64,000 nucleotides of DNA, taken from assembly GCF_902859825.1 (NCBI RefSeq), contig NZ_CADIKB010000002.1:62001-126000 (forward strand). Direction: 5' to 3'. The translations under genes were made by a program, and so were the position numbers. This DNA comes from Paraburkholderia phenoliruptrix. GTDB taxonomy: Bacteria > Pseudomonadota > Gammaproteobacteria > Burkholderiales > Burkholderiaceae. Each line of letters opens with the position of its first letter. The stretch's first letter is position 1. Under the pieces are notes generated by a model. The model was not told the DNA's origin and made no database searches. It saw only the letters and a program-made list of their open reading frames with translations. Below are positions 53,675 through 63,259 of the stretch, in pieces.

Positions 53675-54038
53675 TCATTCGAAACACGCTCCGTGGCGCG
53701 GCCCTTACGTGGCCGCGCGTCTCTTTCATGCCTCGATTCGCGCGCCAGTGCCCTACATGCGTTCGGGCCCGAGCGAGCGTTGGCTGCGACCTGGTAGTGT
53801 CGCAGTTTCCCCTCATGCTGGCTTCGGTAAAAGCAGCGTCATACCCGTAGCGGCTTGTGGCCGCGCGTGGCTGCCGGACGGTTGGCGAGCCGGACGGTTC
53901 TCCCGGGCGCGAATGCACCCTGAAAATATACCGGCAGCCGTGCTGGATAGGCTTCCTAAAGCGCGAGCCCACACGGCGACTCCAGGAATGTTCTTCCGAT
54001 AGAATGACGTCTGACCGAACAATCTTCCTATCCCCGAC
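53675..54038. other. intergenic region before Lrp-family gene
   Basis: 364 bases. The inverted repeat GCGCGGCC/GGCCGCGC at 53696-53718 may end the small membrane peptide transcript. Beyond it I see no gene. Confidence 0.4.
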
Positions 54039-54512
54039 ATGAGCACCAAGACCCGCGCGCTGGACAATCAGGACCGCAGAATCCTCCGCGCATTGCAAAA
54101 GAATGCGCGCGTGAGCAATGCGGAGCTTGCCGAACAGGTCGGCATGTCGACGACGGCTTGCTGGAACCGCACGCGTCAACTCGAAAGCGAGGGCTACATT
54201 CGCGGCTATGTTGCGCTGCTCGACCAACAGAAACTCGGCCTCGCCGATATCGTGCTGCTCGAAGTCACGCTCGATCGTCACGACGACGACGCCCTCGCCC
54301 GCTTCGGCGCGGAACTGGCGACCCTCACCGAAGTACTCGAGGCGTATCTGGTGTCCGGCGATTACGACTATCTGGTCAAAGTGGCCGTGGACGGCACGGC
54401 GGGTTATGAGCGCTTTCTACGCGAAAAGCTCTACAAGATCGCGGGCATTCGTCATAGCCGTTCCATGTTCGCGCTGCGTTGCATGAAGAGCATTCCGTCG
54501 GTGCAGATCTGA
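54039..54512 (+). CDS. Lrp/AsnC-family transcriptional regulator
   Basis: 157 residues. The N-terminal helix-turn-helix is in LDNQDRRILRALQKNARVSN and AELAEQVGMSTTACWNRTRQ. The RAM ligand domain follows, with VLEAYLVSGDYDYLVKV. The gene is convergent with a YbfB-type MFS carrier, 16 bases apart at the stops. The amino acid or other ligand is unknown. Confidence 0.93.
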   Translation: MSTKTRALDNQDRRILRALQKNARVSNAELAEQVGMSTTACWNRTRQLESEGYIRGYVALLDQQKLGLADIVLLEVTLDRHDDDALARFGAELATLTEVLEAYLVSGDYDYLVKVAVDGTAGYERFLREKLYKIAGIRHSRSMFALRCMKSIPSVQI

Positions 54513-54528
54513 CGCGCGGCCACGGGCC

Positions 54529-55764
54529 TCAACTTTCGCGCAGCGGTTTTTGACACGCGGCGAGCAGCGCACCCCCCGCGAGCAGCAGCGCGGAATAGAT
54601 GAGACCGCGAGCCAGACCCGCTCCGTCCGACACCCAGCCGATCACCATCGGCCCGACGATCTGCCCGAACGCGAAAGCGATGGTGAACGCGCTGATGCCC
54701 TTGGCCCAATGGCTCGCCGGCAGATTGTGGCGCACGAATGCCGTCGTCGATGCCACAGCGGACAGGAACGTCGCGCCGAACAGCGCGCCGGACGCAAAGG
54801 CGATCCACGGTTGCGTGAAGAGCGCGGGCAACAGCGTTGCGACGGCGAGCAGCGCATTGAGCACGGCGAGCGCCTGACCGCCGCGCATGCGGTCGAGCAG
54901 CCCTGACCACACACGCGCGGAAAGCACCGTCGTAACGCCCAGCAACAGGTAGAACGCCGTTACGACTGCGGCGCTCATGCCCGCGTTGCGCAACAGCGCG
55001 ACGATAAACGTCATGTAGCCGATATAGCCGACGCCGAACAACGCATAGCCGGCGAGCGCGCAAGCAAAGCGGGGCCAGCGCGCGGCGTGATCTGTGGCCA
55101 CGCGTTGCGCGGCCGGTGCCGCAGTAGCGTGCAAGCCCTCGATTTTTCGCGCGGCGCCAACGGCCGCCACGGTCAATACAGCGCACGCGGCAGCCAGCGC
55201 AAACCACGCGAACTGCCAGCCATGCGCGCGGTTGAGAATCGTCAACGGCACGAGCAGCGACGCAGCAACAATGCCCCATCCCGTGCCGCCGTAGTACAAG
55301 CCGAGCACGAGTCCCGCATCGCGTGGTCTTGCCGATGCGAGCCGCGCCGCCAGCACGCCGCCGCTGATGAAGATCGCCGCGCTGGCCGCGCCTGTGATCA
55401 CGCGCAACAGCAGGAGCAGGTTGGTGTCCGCGACGAGACCACTGCCGGCCATCAACAATGCCGTCGCGACGCAACCCGCGACGAATAACGTGTCCACCCT
55501 CGAGCGACGCGCAATTCGCGGGAAAGCCAGCGCGCCGAGCAGATAACCGAGCGCATTCGCGGTGTTCATCGCGCCGGCTTCGGCGAAGCTCCAGTTCAGG
55601 TCGAGTTTCATCGACGGCAACAGCAGCGCGTAGGCGAAGCGCGCAAGCCCCAGCGCGATCGCGCTTCCCAGGGACAGCGCGGCGGCTTGCAGCAGGGTCG
55701 GCAAGCGTTGTGCGGCTTCGTCGACGACGTTGGAATCAGCAGCTTCGGATGGATGGGTCGGCAT
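54529..55764 (-). CDS. YbfB/YjiJ-family MFS transporter
   Basis: 411 residues and twelve predicted membrane segments. The segments ALSLGSAIALGLARFAYALL and MNTANALGYLLGALAFPRIA follow the same pattern as the carrier at 51327-52556, so they are paralogues. It lies beside the Lrp-type regulator. The start at 55764 has no good ribosome site; the first 20 residues may be trimmed. Confidence 0.9.
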   Translation of the reverse strand: MPTHPSEAADSNVVDEAAQRLPTLLQAAALSLGSAIALGLARFAYALLLPSMKLDLNWSFAEAGAMNTANALGYLLGALAFPRIARRSRVDTLFVAGCVATALLMAGSGLVADTNLLLLLRVITGAASAAIFISGGVLAARLASARPRDAGLVLGLYYGGTGWGIVAASLLVPLTILNRAHGWQFAWFALAAACAVLTVAAVGAARKIEGLHATAAPAAQRVATDHAARWPRFACALAGYALFGVGYIGYMTFIVALLRNAGMSAAVVTAFYLLLGVTTVLSARVWSGLLDRMRGGQALAVLNALLAVATLLPALFTQPWIAFASGALFGATFLSAVASTTAFVRHNLPASHWAKGISAFTIAFAFGQIVGPMVIGWVSDGAGLARGLIYSALLLAGGALLAACQKPLRES

Positions 55765-55926
55765 GCGTTAGTGCGGAAGACGGGACCTTGTTGCGAGGCC
55801 GTTTTGCTGGTCGATGCAGGATTTTTCGCGCTTCGCCATCATATCTGGAGACGCCGCGCGGGGCTGACAGTTAGTTGCATCTTGCCAAGCAAAAAAAGCC
55901 GATGGAACGCGTTTGACGTCGGCGCG

Positions 55927-56628
55927 CTACCCATCACGCGGCGCGGCAGACCATGCCAGGCACGCCGCGTAACCGCGCGGCGCGGCGAGCCATTGCGCCG
56001 CCAGCGCGCGCATGTCATCCGCAATGGCGTTGCGCAGCGTCACGCGCAGGCCTTCGCGCGGCAACACGGTCAAATGCTGCAGGCCGCGCGCGATGCCCGC
56101 GCCCGTCGTCTTCACGAGCGCTTCCTTGGCCGTCCAGGCGTCGTAAAACGCCGCCAGTTGCGCCGAGGCATCGAGGCGCTCGATCCATGCAGCCTCGTCC
56201 GGGTCGAGCGTCAGGGCGACGATAGCGCGCCAGTCGAAGGTGTCGTTGCACTGCTCGATGTCGACGCCCACGCGCCGCGCCGCTGACATCGCGATCAGAC
56301 CGTACGCGCCCGCGTGCGACACGTTGAAGTCGAGTGCCGTCGTATCTGCGAGCTGCGGGCGCCGGTTTGCGTCGGCCGTCAAACGCACGGCGCGAGCGTC
56401 GATGCCGAGGTTGCGCGCGAGCAGTTCGCGCAGCGCGGCGCGCGTGGTCGCGAAGCGCAGCGCGTCTTCTTGTCGACGGAATCGCCGCGCTCTGTCGCGT
56501 TCGTCGTCGCTGAGCGATTGGAAGATTGCGGCGTCGAGCGATGCGTCGAAAGAAAAATCGACCCGCCACACCGACACATCGGGCGGGCCTTCGTGTTGCA
56601 GCGGAACAACCTGGATAGTGGCCGACAT
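55927..56628 (-). CDS. Sfp-type 4'-phosphopantetheinyl transferase
   Basis: 233 residues. It transfers phosphopantetheine from CoA to carrier proteins of fatty acid, polyketide or NRPS systems. The family motifs are FNVSHAGAYGLIA, VGVDIEQ and FYDAWTAKEALVKTTG with the metal-binding Asp and Glu. The start at 56628 was chosen since the protein begins MSATIQVVPLQ there; the frame is open much further upstream inside the next gene. No carrier-protein gene lies next to it, though the SyrP-like hydroxylase at 4334-5344 hints at an NRPS elsewhere. Confidence 0.9.
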   Translation of the reverse strand: MSATIQVVPLQHEGPPDVSVWRVDFSFDASLDAAIFQSLSDDERDRARRFRRQEDALRFATTRAALRELLARNLGIDARAVRLTADANRRPQLADTTALDFNVSHAGAYGLIAMSAARRVGVDIEQCNDTFDWRAIVALTLDPDEAAWIERLDASAQLAAFYDAWTAKEALVKTTGAGIARGLQHLTVLPREGLRVTLRNAIADDMRALAAQWLAAPRGYAACLAWSAAPRDG

Positions 56629-56696
56629 CGCAAGAACGGGGCGCAATGAAATTACCGCGACTCTACACGATGAGCCTCGTGCAACGTGCGCTGCGT

Positions 56697-58028
56697 TCAG
56701 ACGGGCCGGCTCTCCTTCGGCACGCCGATCAGCAGCGCAATGCCGCTTGCAAACAACAGCACGGTCAGCAGATACAGCGCGTTGTCCATGCTGCCGGTGT
56801 GCGTCTTGATCTGCCCGATCACCCAGGGGCTCACAATGCCGCTCGTAATGCCGATGCTGCTGATCAACGCGATGCCGCCTGCCGCCGCCGCGCCCGACAG
56901 ATAGCGCGACGGCACGGTCCAGAAGATCGGCAGTGCCGCAAAAATCAGCACGGCAGCGAGCGAGAGAATCGCGAGCATCGCAGCAAAACTGCTTAAATGC
57001 AGCGTCAAAAGCGAAAGCGCGAGGCCGCCGCCAATCGTGCATACGGTGAAATGCCGCCGGCGTTCGCCGCGCCGGTCCGAATGACGGGCAATCAGAATCA
57101 GGCCGACGGCGCCGACCGCATTCGGAATCACGCTGTACAGGCTGATTGCGAGCACATCGCGAATGCCGAAGTCGCGGATCATCAACGGCATCCAGAAGTT
57201 GAGCGTCAACGACGCGCACGTCAACGAGAAATAGATGAACGCGAACAGATAGACGCGCGGATTGCGCAAAGCCTGCACGAACGAGTGCGATGAATGTGCC
57301 GCGTGCGACGATGCGGCGCCTTCCTCGTCGCGTTGCGCGATGAGCCGCGCCTTTTCGTCGGCGCTGAGCCACTTCGCGTGCTGTGGACCGTCGACCAGAT
57401 AGACGGCCGCGACGAGACCGAGGATCACCGCGGGCGCCCCCTCGATAACGAACATCCACTGCCAGCCGAAGAGGCCGAGCACGCCGCCCATATCGCGCAT
57501 GATCCAGCCCGACACGAGGCCGCCCAGCACACCCGCCACCGCGACGCCCGCAAAGAACACCGAGAGCACGGCCGCGCGTCGCCGGGCCGGGTACCAATAC
57601 GTGAGATACAGCACGATGCCCGGAAAGAAGCCCGCCTCGAACACGCCGAGCATGAAGCGCAGCAAGTAGAAATGTGCGGGCGCCGACACCATCATCATGC
57701 CGACCGACGCCACGCCCCACAGCAACATGATCCGCGTGAAAGTGCGGCGCGCGCCGAATTTGGCGAGCAGCAGGTTGCTCGGCACTTCGCACAACACATA
57801 GCCGACATAGAACACGGCCGCGCCGAGCCCGTACATCGCGTCGCTGAAACCGAGGTCGTGCTTCATCTGCAACTGCGCGAAGCCGATGTTGATGCGGTCC
57901 AGAAACGACACCACGTAGCAGAGAAACAGAAAAGGAATAATGCGCAGCGACACCTTGCGATACAGCAGATCGTCATGCGCGGCGGCGCTTGAACCGGGCT
58001 CGAGCGCCGAGGCGAGGGATTGACTCAT
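56697..58028 (-). CDS. MFS transporter, ACS/phthalate permease family
   Basis: 443 residues with twelve membrane segments. Family features are RIIPFLFLCYVVSFLDRINI, the RFMLGVFEAGFFPGIVLYLT segment and a long central loop of about 45 residues. Such carriers take up organic acids or aromatic acids with protons. It follows the DUF2783 gene in an operon with the FAD hydroxylase and the MBL hydrolase. GGAGA precedes the ATG. Confidence 0.92.
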   Translation of the reverse strand: MSQSLASALEPGSSAAAHDDLLYRKVSLRIIPFLFLCYVVSFLDRINIGFAQLQMKHDLGFSDAMYGLGAAVFYVGYVLCEVPSNLLLAKFGARRTFTRIMLLWGVASVGMMMVSAPAHFYLLRFMLGVFEAGFFPGIVLYLTYWYPARRRAAVLSVFFAGVAVAGVLGGLVSGWIMRDMGGVLGLFGWQWMFVIEGAPAVILGLVAAVYLVDGPQHAKWLSADEKARLIAQRDEEGAASSHAAHSSHSFVQALRNPRVYLFAFIYFSLTCASLTLNFWMPLMIRDFGIRDVLAISLYSVIPNAVGAVGLILIARHSDRRGERRRHFTVCTIGGGLALSLLTLHLSSFAAMLAILSLAAVLIFAALPIFWTVPSRYLSGAAAAGGIALISSIGITSGIVSPWVIGQIKTHTGSMDNALYLLTVLLFASGIALLIGVPKESRPV

Positions 58029-58107
58029 CGTTTATCTCCAGACATGAGGCGTGATGCGTCCAACGGACCCGCGGGTCCGGCAGTGTTGCGCTGTACGGAA
58101 CCGCGAA

Positions 58108-58344
58108 TCAGGCCGCGAGCGGGTGGACCTCGCCGCCTTCCGGCGATGCATCGGCCACGCCTTCGCGCGCGTATCGAATCGCTTCGAGCAGCGTCGCGTG
58201 ATCGCCGATATGGTTGGCCAGCAGCAAAATGAGTTGCGCATTCGCCGACTGACTCCGTGCGTCGTCGAGGTCGCGATGCATGTCGATCAGCGCCTCGTAG
58301 AAATCGTCCGGACGCGCGAGGTTCGGTTGCGTGTTCAGTGCCAT
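58108..58344 (-). CDS. DUF2783 protein
   Basis: 78 residues, with LARPDDFYEALIDMHRDLDD and ANAQLILLLANHIGD, the DUF2783 pattern. It is soluble and helical. It lies between the FAD hydroxylase and MFS genes with short gaps and its own GGAGA site. Relatives accompany FAD monooxygenases of aromatic breakdown; the role is not known. Confidence 0.88.
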   Translation of the reverse strand: MALNTQPNLARPDDFYEALIDMHRDLDDARSQSANAQLILLLANHIGDHATLLEAIRYAREGVADASPEGGEVHPLAA

Positions 58345-58387
58345 GGTGTGTCTCCAGATTCTATTTTTTGCGCTTATGCCGCGGCCG

Positions 58388-60097
58388 TTACGCTATACCT
58401 TCGACGCACAGCGCGCGCTTGAGCGCATGCTCCACCGCAAGCGGCTCGAGTTGCCGCCAGCGCGCGCACACATGCTGGTCCGGGCGGATCAGATAGAACG
58501 TGCCGGGCTGCGCGTCGTAGCGCGCGCCGGCGAGGCCCTCGGCGTCGCGCAGAATCGTCACATCCGCGATGGCGGGCGGCTCTGTGTCGCCGCGCGCGAT
58601 CACGACGAGCTTCAACGGAATCGCGCTCGTGCGCAGCGCATTGAGCGCGGCTTCGGTGGCGGCGTCGATGCCTTTATCGCCGCAAAACAGCACACCGGTG
58701 AATTGCTGGCCGAGATGCCGAAGCAGCCACGCGGGTTCGCCAGCCGCCCGCACCGGCGCATCGACACACGAGGCGCCCGGCACCATGAGGCCCGCGAAGC
58801 TGTCGCAATCCACCGTATTGAGCGGCGAATCGCTCAACACCGCGGGCACCGACAGGCGGCCGCTGTTCGTCAGTTGCCGGGCAAACGGATGATGACGCGC
58901 GAGCTTCAGCACGGCGTCGCGAAACACGCGGCTCACCGGGCTCTTGGGCGTGATGAAATCGGTGGAGCGGGTGGAGTTGCGGATGTTTTCGTCGGCGGCA
59001 AATTCGCGCTCGCTCGCATACGTGTCGAGCAGTGCGTCCGCTGCCTTGCCGTCCAGCACCATGGCGAGCTTCCACGCGAGATTTTCCGCGTCCTGCACGC
59101 CGCTATTCGCGCCCCGCGCGCCGAACGGCGACACGCCGTGAGCGGAATCGCCCGCAAACAGCACATTGCCATGGCGGAAGCGCTCCATGCGCAAGCACGA
59201 AAACGTATAGACGCTCACCCATTCGAGCTCGAACTTCGCATCCGGCCCGAGCAACGCGCGCACACGCGGAATGACGCGCTCAGGCGTTTTTTCGAGCACC
59301 GGATCGGCGTCCCATCCAAGCTGGAAGTCGATACGCCACACATTGTCCGGCTGACGATGCAGCAGCACCGACTGATTCGGATGAAACGGCGGATCGAACC
59401 AGAACCAGCGCTCGGTCGGAAAGTCGGCTTCCATTTTCACGTCGGCGATCAGGAAACGATCCTTGAAGGTCACGCCTTTGCTGTCGAGCCCCATCAGATT
59501 GCGGATCGGGCTGCGCGAGCCGTCGGCGGCGACCACATAGCGGCCACGCAATGCGTATTGACCGTTCGGCGTGTCGACCGTCAGCGTGACGGCGGCGTCG
59601 CATGTGCCCGGCGTTCCGCTCTGCTCGACGCCGACCACTTTGCTTTTCCAGCGAATCTCGATGTTGGGCATTTCCTGCGCGCGTTCGAGCAGGAAGCCTT
59701 CAACATAGTACTGCTGAAGATTGATGAACGCGGGCCGGTGATGCCCCGCCTCCGGCTGCAGATTGAACGTGTAGACGAGTTCGTCTTTCAGGAACACCTT
59801 GCCGACATTCCAGCTGATGCCCTTGTCCACCATCCGGTCGCCGCATCCGAGCCGGTCGAAAATATCGAGGGACCGTTTTGAAAAGCAGATCGCGCGCGAA
59901 CCTGTGGACAACGAACAATCGTCGTCCACCAGAACCACGGCCACGCCCTGCTGCGCGAGGTCGATTGCGGTGGCGAGGCCCACGGGCCCCGCGCCGACCA
60001 CGATCACCGGATAGACCGTCTGCTCCGTGCCGGTCTGCGGGCTTTGCTCCCGGCACGGCTGATATTCGAACGACAGCGTCTGGTAGTTGATGCTCAT
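58388..60097 (-). CDS. FAD-dependent aromatic hydroxylase (MhpA-like)
   Basis: 569-residue flavin monooxygenase. The FAD/NAD(P)H site is complete: GAGPVGLATAIDLAQQG near residue 35-51, the DG motif in YVVAADGSRSPIRNLMG near 180, and GD in VLFAGDSAHGVSPFGARGAN near 300. A C-terminal thioredoxin-like domain of about 170 residues is as in 3-(3-hydroxyphenyl)propionate hydroxylase. It hydroxylates an aromatic ring with O2 and NAD(P)H. No ring-cleavage dioxygenase is in the operon. GGAGA precedes the ATG, and the MBL-fold gene is 75 bases upstream. Confidence 0.93.
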   Translation of the reverse strand: MSINYQTLSFEYQPCREQSPQTGTEQTVYPVIVVGAGPVGLATAIDLAQQGVAVVLVDDDCSLSTGSRAICFSKRSLDIFDRLGCGDRMVDKGISWNVGKVFLKDELVYTFNLQPEAGHHRPAFINLQQYYVEGFLLERAQEMPNIEIRWKSKVVGVEQSGTPGTCDAAVTLTVDTPNGQYALRGRYVVAADGSRSPIRNLMGLDSKGVTFKDRFLIADVKMEADFPTERWFWFDPPFHPNQSVLLHRQPDNVWRIDFQLGWDADPVLEKTPERVIPRVRALLGPDAKFELEWVSVYTFSCLRMERFRHGNVLFAGDSAHGVSPFGARGANSGVQDAENLAWKLAMVLDGKAADALLDTYASEREFAADENIRNSTRSTDFITPKSPVSRVFRDAVLKLARHHPFARQLTNSGRLSVPAVLSDSPLNTVDCDSFAGLMVPGASCVDAPVRAAGEPAWLLRHLGQQFTGVLFCGDKGIDAATEAALNALRTSAIPLKLVVIARGDTEPPAIADVTILRDAEGLAGARYDAQPGTFYLIRPDQHVCARWRQLEPLAVEHALKRALCVEGIA

Positions 60098-60171
60098 CTT
60101 GTGTCTCCGTCCTTCTCCGCTTTCTCTGCTCTACGTCCGCGCTGCGCTTCGCTTTTATTGTTATAGGCCTG

Positions 60172-61131
60172 TCAGGCTTGCAGCGCGTCCCACATTTCCT
60201 TGTCGCGCTGTGCGGTCCAGATGCGCGGATGGGTGATGCCGCTCGCTTCGTCGTAAGCACGCGAAACGTCGAACGGCAGGCAGTGCTCGTAGATGAACAC
60301 ATGGCCGAACTTCGGATCCATGGCCTTGCGCGTGTGCGCCATGGCGGCTTTCAGATCGAGCTTCTGCGCGACGGCTTCGCGGCCTTGCTGCAGCAGCGTC
60401 GTGACAAAATCCTTCGTGTAATCGAGGCCTTTGTTGACGTCTTGCGGCGTGGTCAGCGCGGGGCCGCGGCCCGGCACCAGCTTTTCCGCATTGAGCGCGC
60501 GCAGTGCTTCGAGCGTCGCCGGCCATTGTTCGAGTTGCGCGTCGCCGCAATAGCAAGCTGCGTCGTATTCGACGAGATCGCCGGAGAACAGCACCTTTTG
60601 CGACGGCAGCCACACGACTGTGTCGCCCTTCGTGTGACCCGCGCCCAGATGCGCGATGCGCACTTCGAGCTTGCCGAGAAACAGCGTGATTTCCTTTTCG
60701 AAGACGAGCGTCGGCCATGTCAGCCCCGGCACCGTCTCGACGCCGGCAAAAAGACGCGGAAAGCGCTCAATTTCCGACTTCATGTCCGCTTCGCCGCGTT
60801 CGACGATCATCTCGTAGGTACCGCGGCTCGCAATGATTTCCTGCGCGCCTTCCTGAAAGTACGCCGACGCGCCGAGCACGCGCACCGCGTGATAGTGCGA
60901 GAGCACGACGTATTTGATGGGCTTATCGGTGACGCTGCGGATTTTTGCGATGAGGTCTTGTGCCATGGCCGGCGTGGCGGTGGTGTCAACGATCAGCACA
61001 CCGTCGTCGCCGATGATCACGCCCGAATTCGGGTCGCCTTCCGCGGTGTACGCGTAGGCGTTATCGGACAACTGCGTCCATGTGACTTTCTTGACTTCCA
61101 GATCGGCCTGCGATGCGAATGCCTTTGCCAT
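60172..61131 (-). CDS. MBL-fold metallohydrolase
   Basis: 319 residues. The fold is evident in GVIIGDDGVLIVDTTATPAM, VVLSHYHAVRVLGAS, AHLGAGHTKGDTVVWLPSQK and LFSGDLVEYDAA. The first metal motif reads HYHAVR where most members have HxHxDH, so the Asp and second His are missing; metal binding may be reduced or unusual. The start at 61131 has GGGAG upstream. It is the first gene of the operon with the FAD hydroxylase, DUF2783 and MFS genes, and it is divergent from two IclR regulators. Confidence 0.9.
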   Translation of the reverse strand: MAKAFASQADLEVKKVTWTQLSDNAYAYTAEGDPNSGVIIGDDGVLIVDTTATPAMAQDLIAKIRSVTDKPIKYVVLSHYHAVRVLGASAYFQEGAQEIIASRGTYEMIVERGEADMKSEIERFPRLFAGVETVPGLTWPTLVFEKEITLFLGKLEVRIAHLGAGHTKGDTVVWLPSQKVLFSGDLVEYDAACYCGDAQLEQWPATLEALRALNAEKLVPGRGPALTTPQDVNKGLDYTKDFVTTLLQQGREAVAQKLDLKAAMAHTRKAMDPKFGHVFIYEHCLPFDVSRAYDEASGITHPRIWTAQRDKEMWDALQA

Positions 61132-61289
61132 GCTCGTCTCCCTCAAAAGTTGGATGTGAGGCGAGACGGCCGGCCGCGCGACGTGGGCAGGCTGACAGTA
61201 CTGGAGATTGTCTCGCCCCGTTTTGACTCTGTGACTGCGCCGGTATGTCGGGGTGAATGCATCTTATGACCGCGGCGATTTATTTGTCA

Positions 61290-61309
61290 ATAGCGAAATG
61301 TATCGCTAT
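61290..61309. promoter_or_regulatory. operator-like inverted repeat for IclR regulators
   Basis: ATAGCGA (61290-61296) and TCGCTAT (61303-61309) are perfect arms around AATGTA. It lies in the divergent region between the catabolic operon and the first IclR gene. Confidence 0.65.
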
Positions 61310-61404
61310 ACGCAAATCTTCCCAAGCCTAAGATAGACACCATGGGCAGTGGCGGTTTGCCCTCACGGTTCGGTTAACATAGACCCTTTTTACGGACAAG
61401 CACG

Positions 61405-62268
61405 GTGGTCAGCAAAGCAGCCAACGCGGCCAAGGCAGTCGGCACGGGCGCAGGCGGAAACGAAACCGCGAATGGCGGCAAGACGCAGCGCGGCATTCAG
61501 AGCGTGGAAGTCGGCGGCCGGCTGCTCTTCGCGCTCGCGCAGGCGCGCGTGCCCCTCGCGCTGTCCGATCTCGCCATCGCGGCGGATCTCGCGCCGGGGC
61601 AGGCGCATGCATATCTGGTGAGCTTGAGCCGCCTCGGCCTCGTCAAGCGCGACGAGTTGTCGGGCCGTTACGAGCCCGGTCCGCTGTCGCTGCGGCTGGG
61701 CCTGCTGCACCTGGAACACCAGCCGGCATTTCGCGCCGCCGTGCCACGCGTGGCCGCGCTGGCCGAAGCCATCGGCTTTAGCGTGGCCATTTGCATCGCC
61801 GGTCCGCAGGGGCCGACCATCGTTCGATACGAACATGCGGGCTTTCCATTGCATGTGAATCTGCACGTGGGCACGGTGATGTCGCTGCCCGCCACATCGA
61901 CGGGACGCGTTTTCTGCGCTTACTTGCCGCGCGAAACGCTCGACGCGATGTGGGCCAATCAGTCTGGTGCCGAAAAAAGCATGCGGGCCGCGCCGCGCGA
62001 CGCGTCTTTCCAGGCGTCGCTGGAGAAAATCCGCGCGCGCGGCCTCGAAAGCAGCGTGGATGCTCCGAGCCCCGGCATCAGCAGTGTGAGCGCGCCGGTG
62101 CTCGACCCGCAGGGGCATCTGGCACTGGCATTGACGGTGATCGGCTCGACGGGCGCAATGAATGTGGCCGCCGACGGTCCGATCGCCCGTGCGTTGCTCG
62201 GTACCGCTCGAGAGATCGGCGCCGAGCTGGCGGCTCAATCCTCACGGCTTGCCTCGTCTATATCGTGA
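61405..62268 (+). CDS. IclR-family regulator 1
   Basis: 287 residues from GTG 61405. The N-terminal 30 residues are an Ala/Gly-rich tail, then the winged helix (GIQSVEVGGRLLFALAQARV and APGQAHAYLVSLSRLGLVKR) and the IclR ligand domain (VSLPATSTGRVFCAYLP and ISSVSAPVLDPQG). It is divergent from the catabolic operon and is its likely regulator. Its stop overlaps the start of a second IclR gene. Confidence 0.92.
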   Translation: MVSKAANAAKAVGTGAGGNETANGGKTQRGIQSVEVGGRLLFALAQARVPLALSDLAIAADLAPGQAHAYLVSLSRLGLVKRDELSGRYEPGPLSLRLGLLHLEHQPAFRAAVPRVAALAEAIGFSVAICIAGPQGPTIVRYEHAGFPLHVNLHVGTVMSLPATSTGRVFCAYLPRETLDAMWANQSGAEKSMRAAPRDASFQASLEKIRARGLESSVDAPSPGISSVSAPVLDPQGHLALALTVIGSTGAMNVAADGPIARALLGTAREIGAELAAQSSRLASSIS

Positions 62269-63101
62269 CTGCGTCATCCGATAACCTTCCCCCCCTTTCC
62301 GCGGATGCCAAACCGCAGCGCGGCATCCAGTCGCTCGACAACACCGGCGAGCTGCTGGCAGCGCTCGTCGCCGCGGCGCGGCCGTTGACCTTGCGCGACC
62401 TCGCAGCCGCAGCCGGCATGCCGCCGGCCAAAGCCTTTCCGCATCTGGTGAGCTTGCTGAAGATCGGCCTGCTGAGCCGCGACGCCGCCGGCTGCTTCGA
62501 AGCGGGGTCGCTTGCGCTGGAGCTCGGGTTGATCAGCCTGCAGCGGCTGTCGCCCGTGCGCGAGGCCGAGCCCGAGGTGGTGGAACTGGCGGCATCCACG
62601 GCGATGAGCGTCGCAATGGCGGTGCTCGGCCCGCTCGGACCGACGGTCGTGCGGCTGGAGGAATCGCCGCGGCCACTGCATGTGAGTTTGCGGGTCGGCA
62701 CGGTCATGTCGCTCGTGAACACGGCAATCGGGCGCGTTTTCGCCGCCCACGTCGCTGACGACGTACGGGCCGGGCTGCTCGCCCAGGACCATCTGCGGCT
62801 GGCGGGCGCCGAGGAAACGGACGTTCCGGTGGGCAAAGGCGCGCCGACGGCGCTGAAGGAAACCTACGCGCAGCGACTCGCCCAGATTCGTGCCGAGGGG
62901 ATCGATACCGCGCTCAGCCGGCCCGTGCCCGGCATCGACACGCTGGCCGCGCCGGTGCTCGATCACACCGGCAGCATCTGCCTCGTGCTCGCCCTGATGG
63001 GACCGAGCGGCAGCTTCGACAGCGCCGCCACAGCCGGGCCTGCGCAGACGTTGCAGGCCGCCGCGCTGCGGTTGTCGCGGCGGTTTGGGTGGATGGGGTG
63101 A
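62265..63101 (+). CDS. IclR-family regulator 2
   Basis: 278 residues from GTG 62265; the frame runs far upstream inside the first IclR gene but without homology. It shares the same fold: GIQSLDNTGELLAALVAAAR, FPHLVSLLKIGLLSR, TVMSLVNTAIGRVFAAHV and IDTLAAPVLDHTG. It starts in the overlap GTGA with the first gene, so the two are translationally coupled tandem duplicates. They may form a heteromer or sense two compounds. Confidence 0.9.
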   Translation: MTASSDNLPPLSADAKPQRGIQSLDNTGELLAALVAAARPLTLRDLAAAAGMPPAKAFPHLVSLLKIGLLSRDAAGCFEAGSLALELGLISLQRLSPVREAEPEVVELAASTAMSVAMAVLGPLGPTVVRLEESPRPLHVSLRVGTVMSLVNTAIGRVFAAHVADDVRAGLLAQDHLRLAGAEETDVPVGKGAPTALKETYAQRLAQIRAEGIDTALSRPVPGIDTLAAPVLDHTGSICLVLALMGPSGSFDSAATAGPAQTLQAAALRLSRRFGWMG

Positions 63102-63259
63102 CGTGAGGCGGGCAGGCGCTCTTGCGCCCCCTTCGGTAATCGTTTTTTCGTGAAAACGGCGTTTTGTAATCGTTTTGGCGGACGAATAACCGAAACTGAT
63201 GCGGGCGGCGTGGCGATCGTCAACGCGATCGCCGAAGCCTTCGCCGATGAAGCCAGCCC

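Noticed and set aside
55927-57792. A 621-codon open frame that joins the phosphopantetheinyl transferase to upstream sequence.
   Set aside because: The upstream two thirds are a shadow of the MFS gene at 56697-58028. The real protein begins at 56628.
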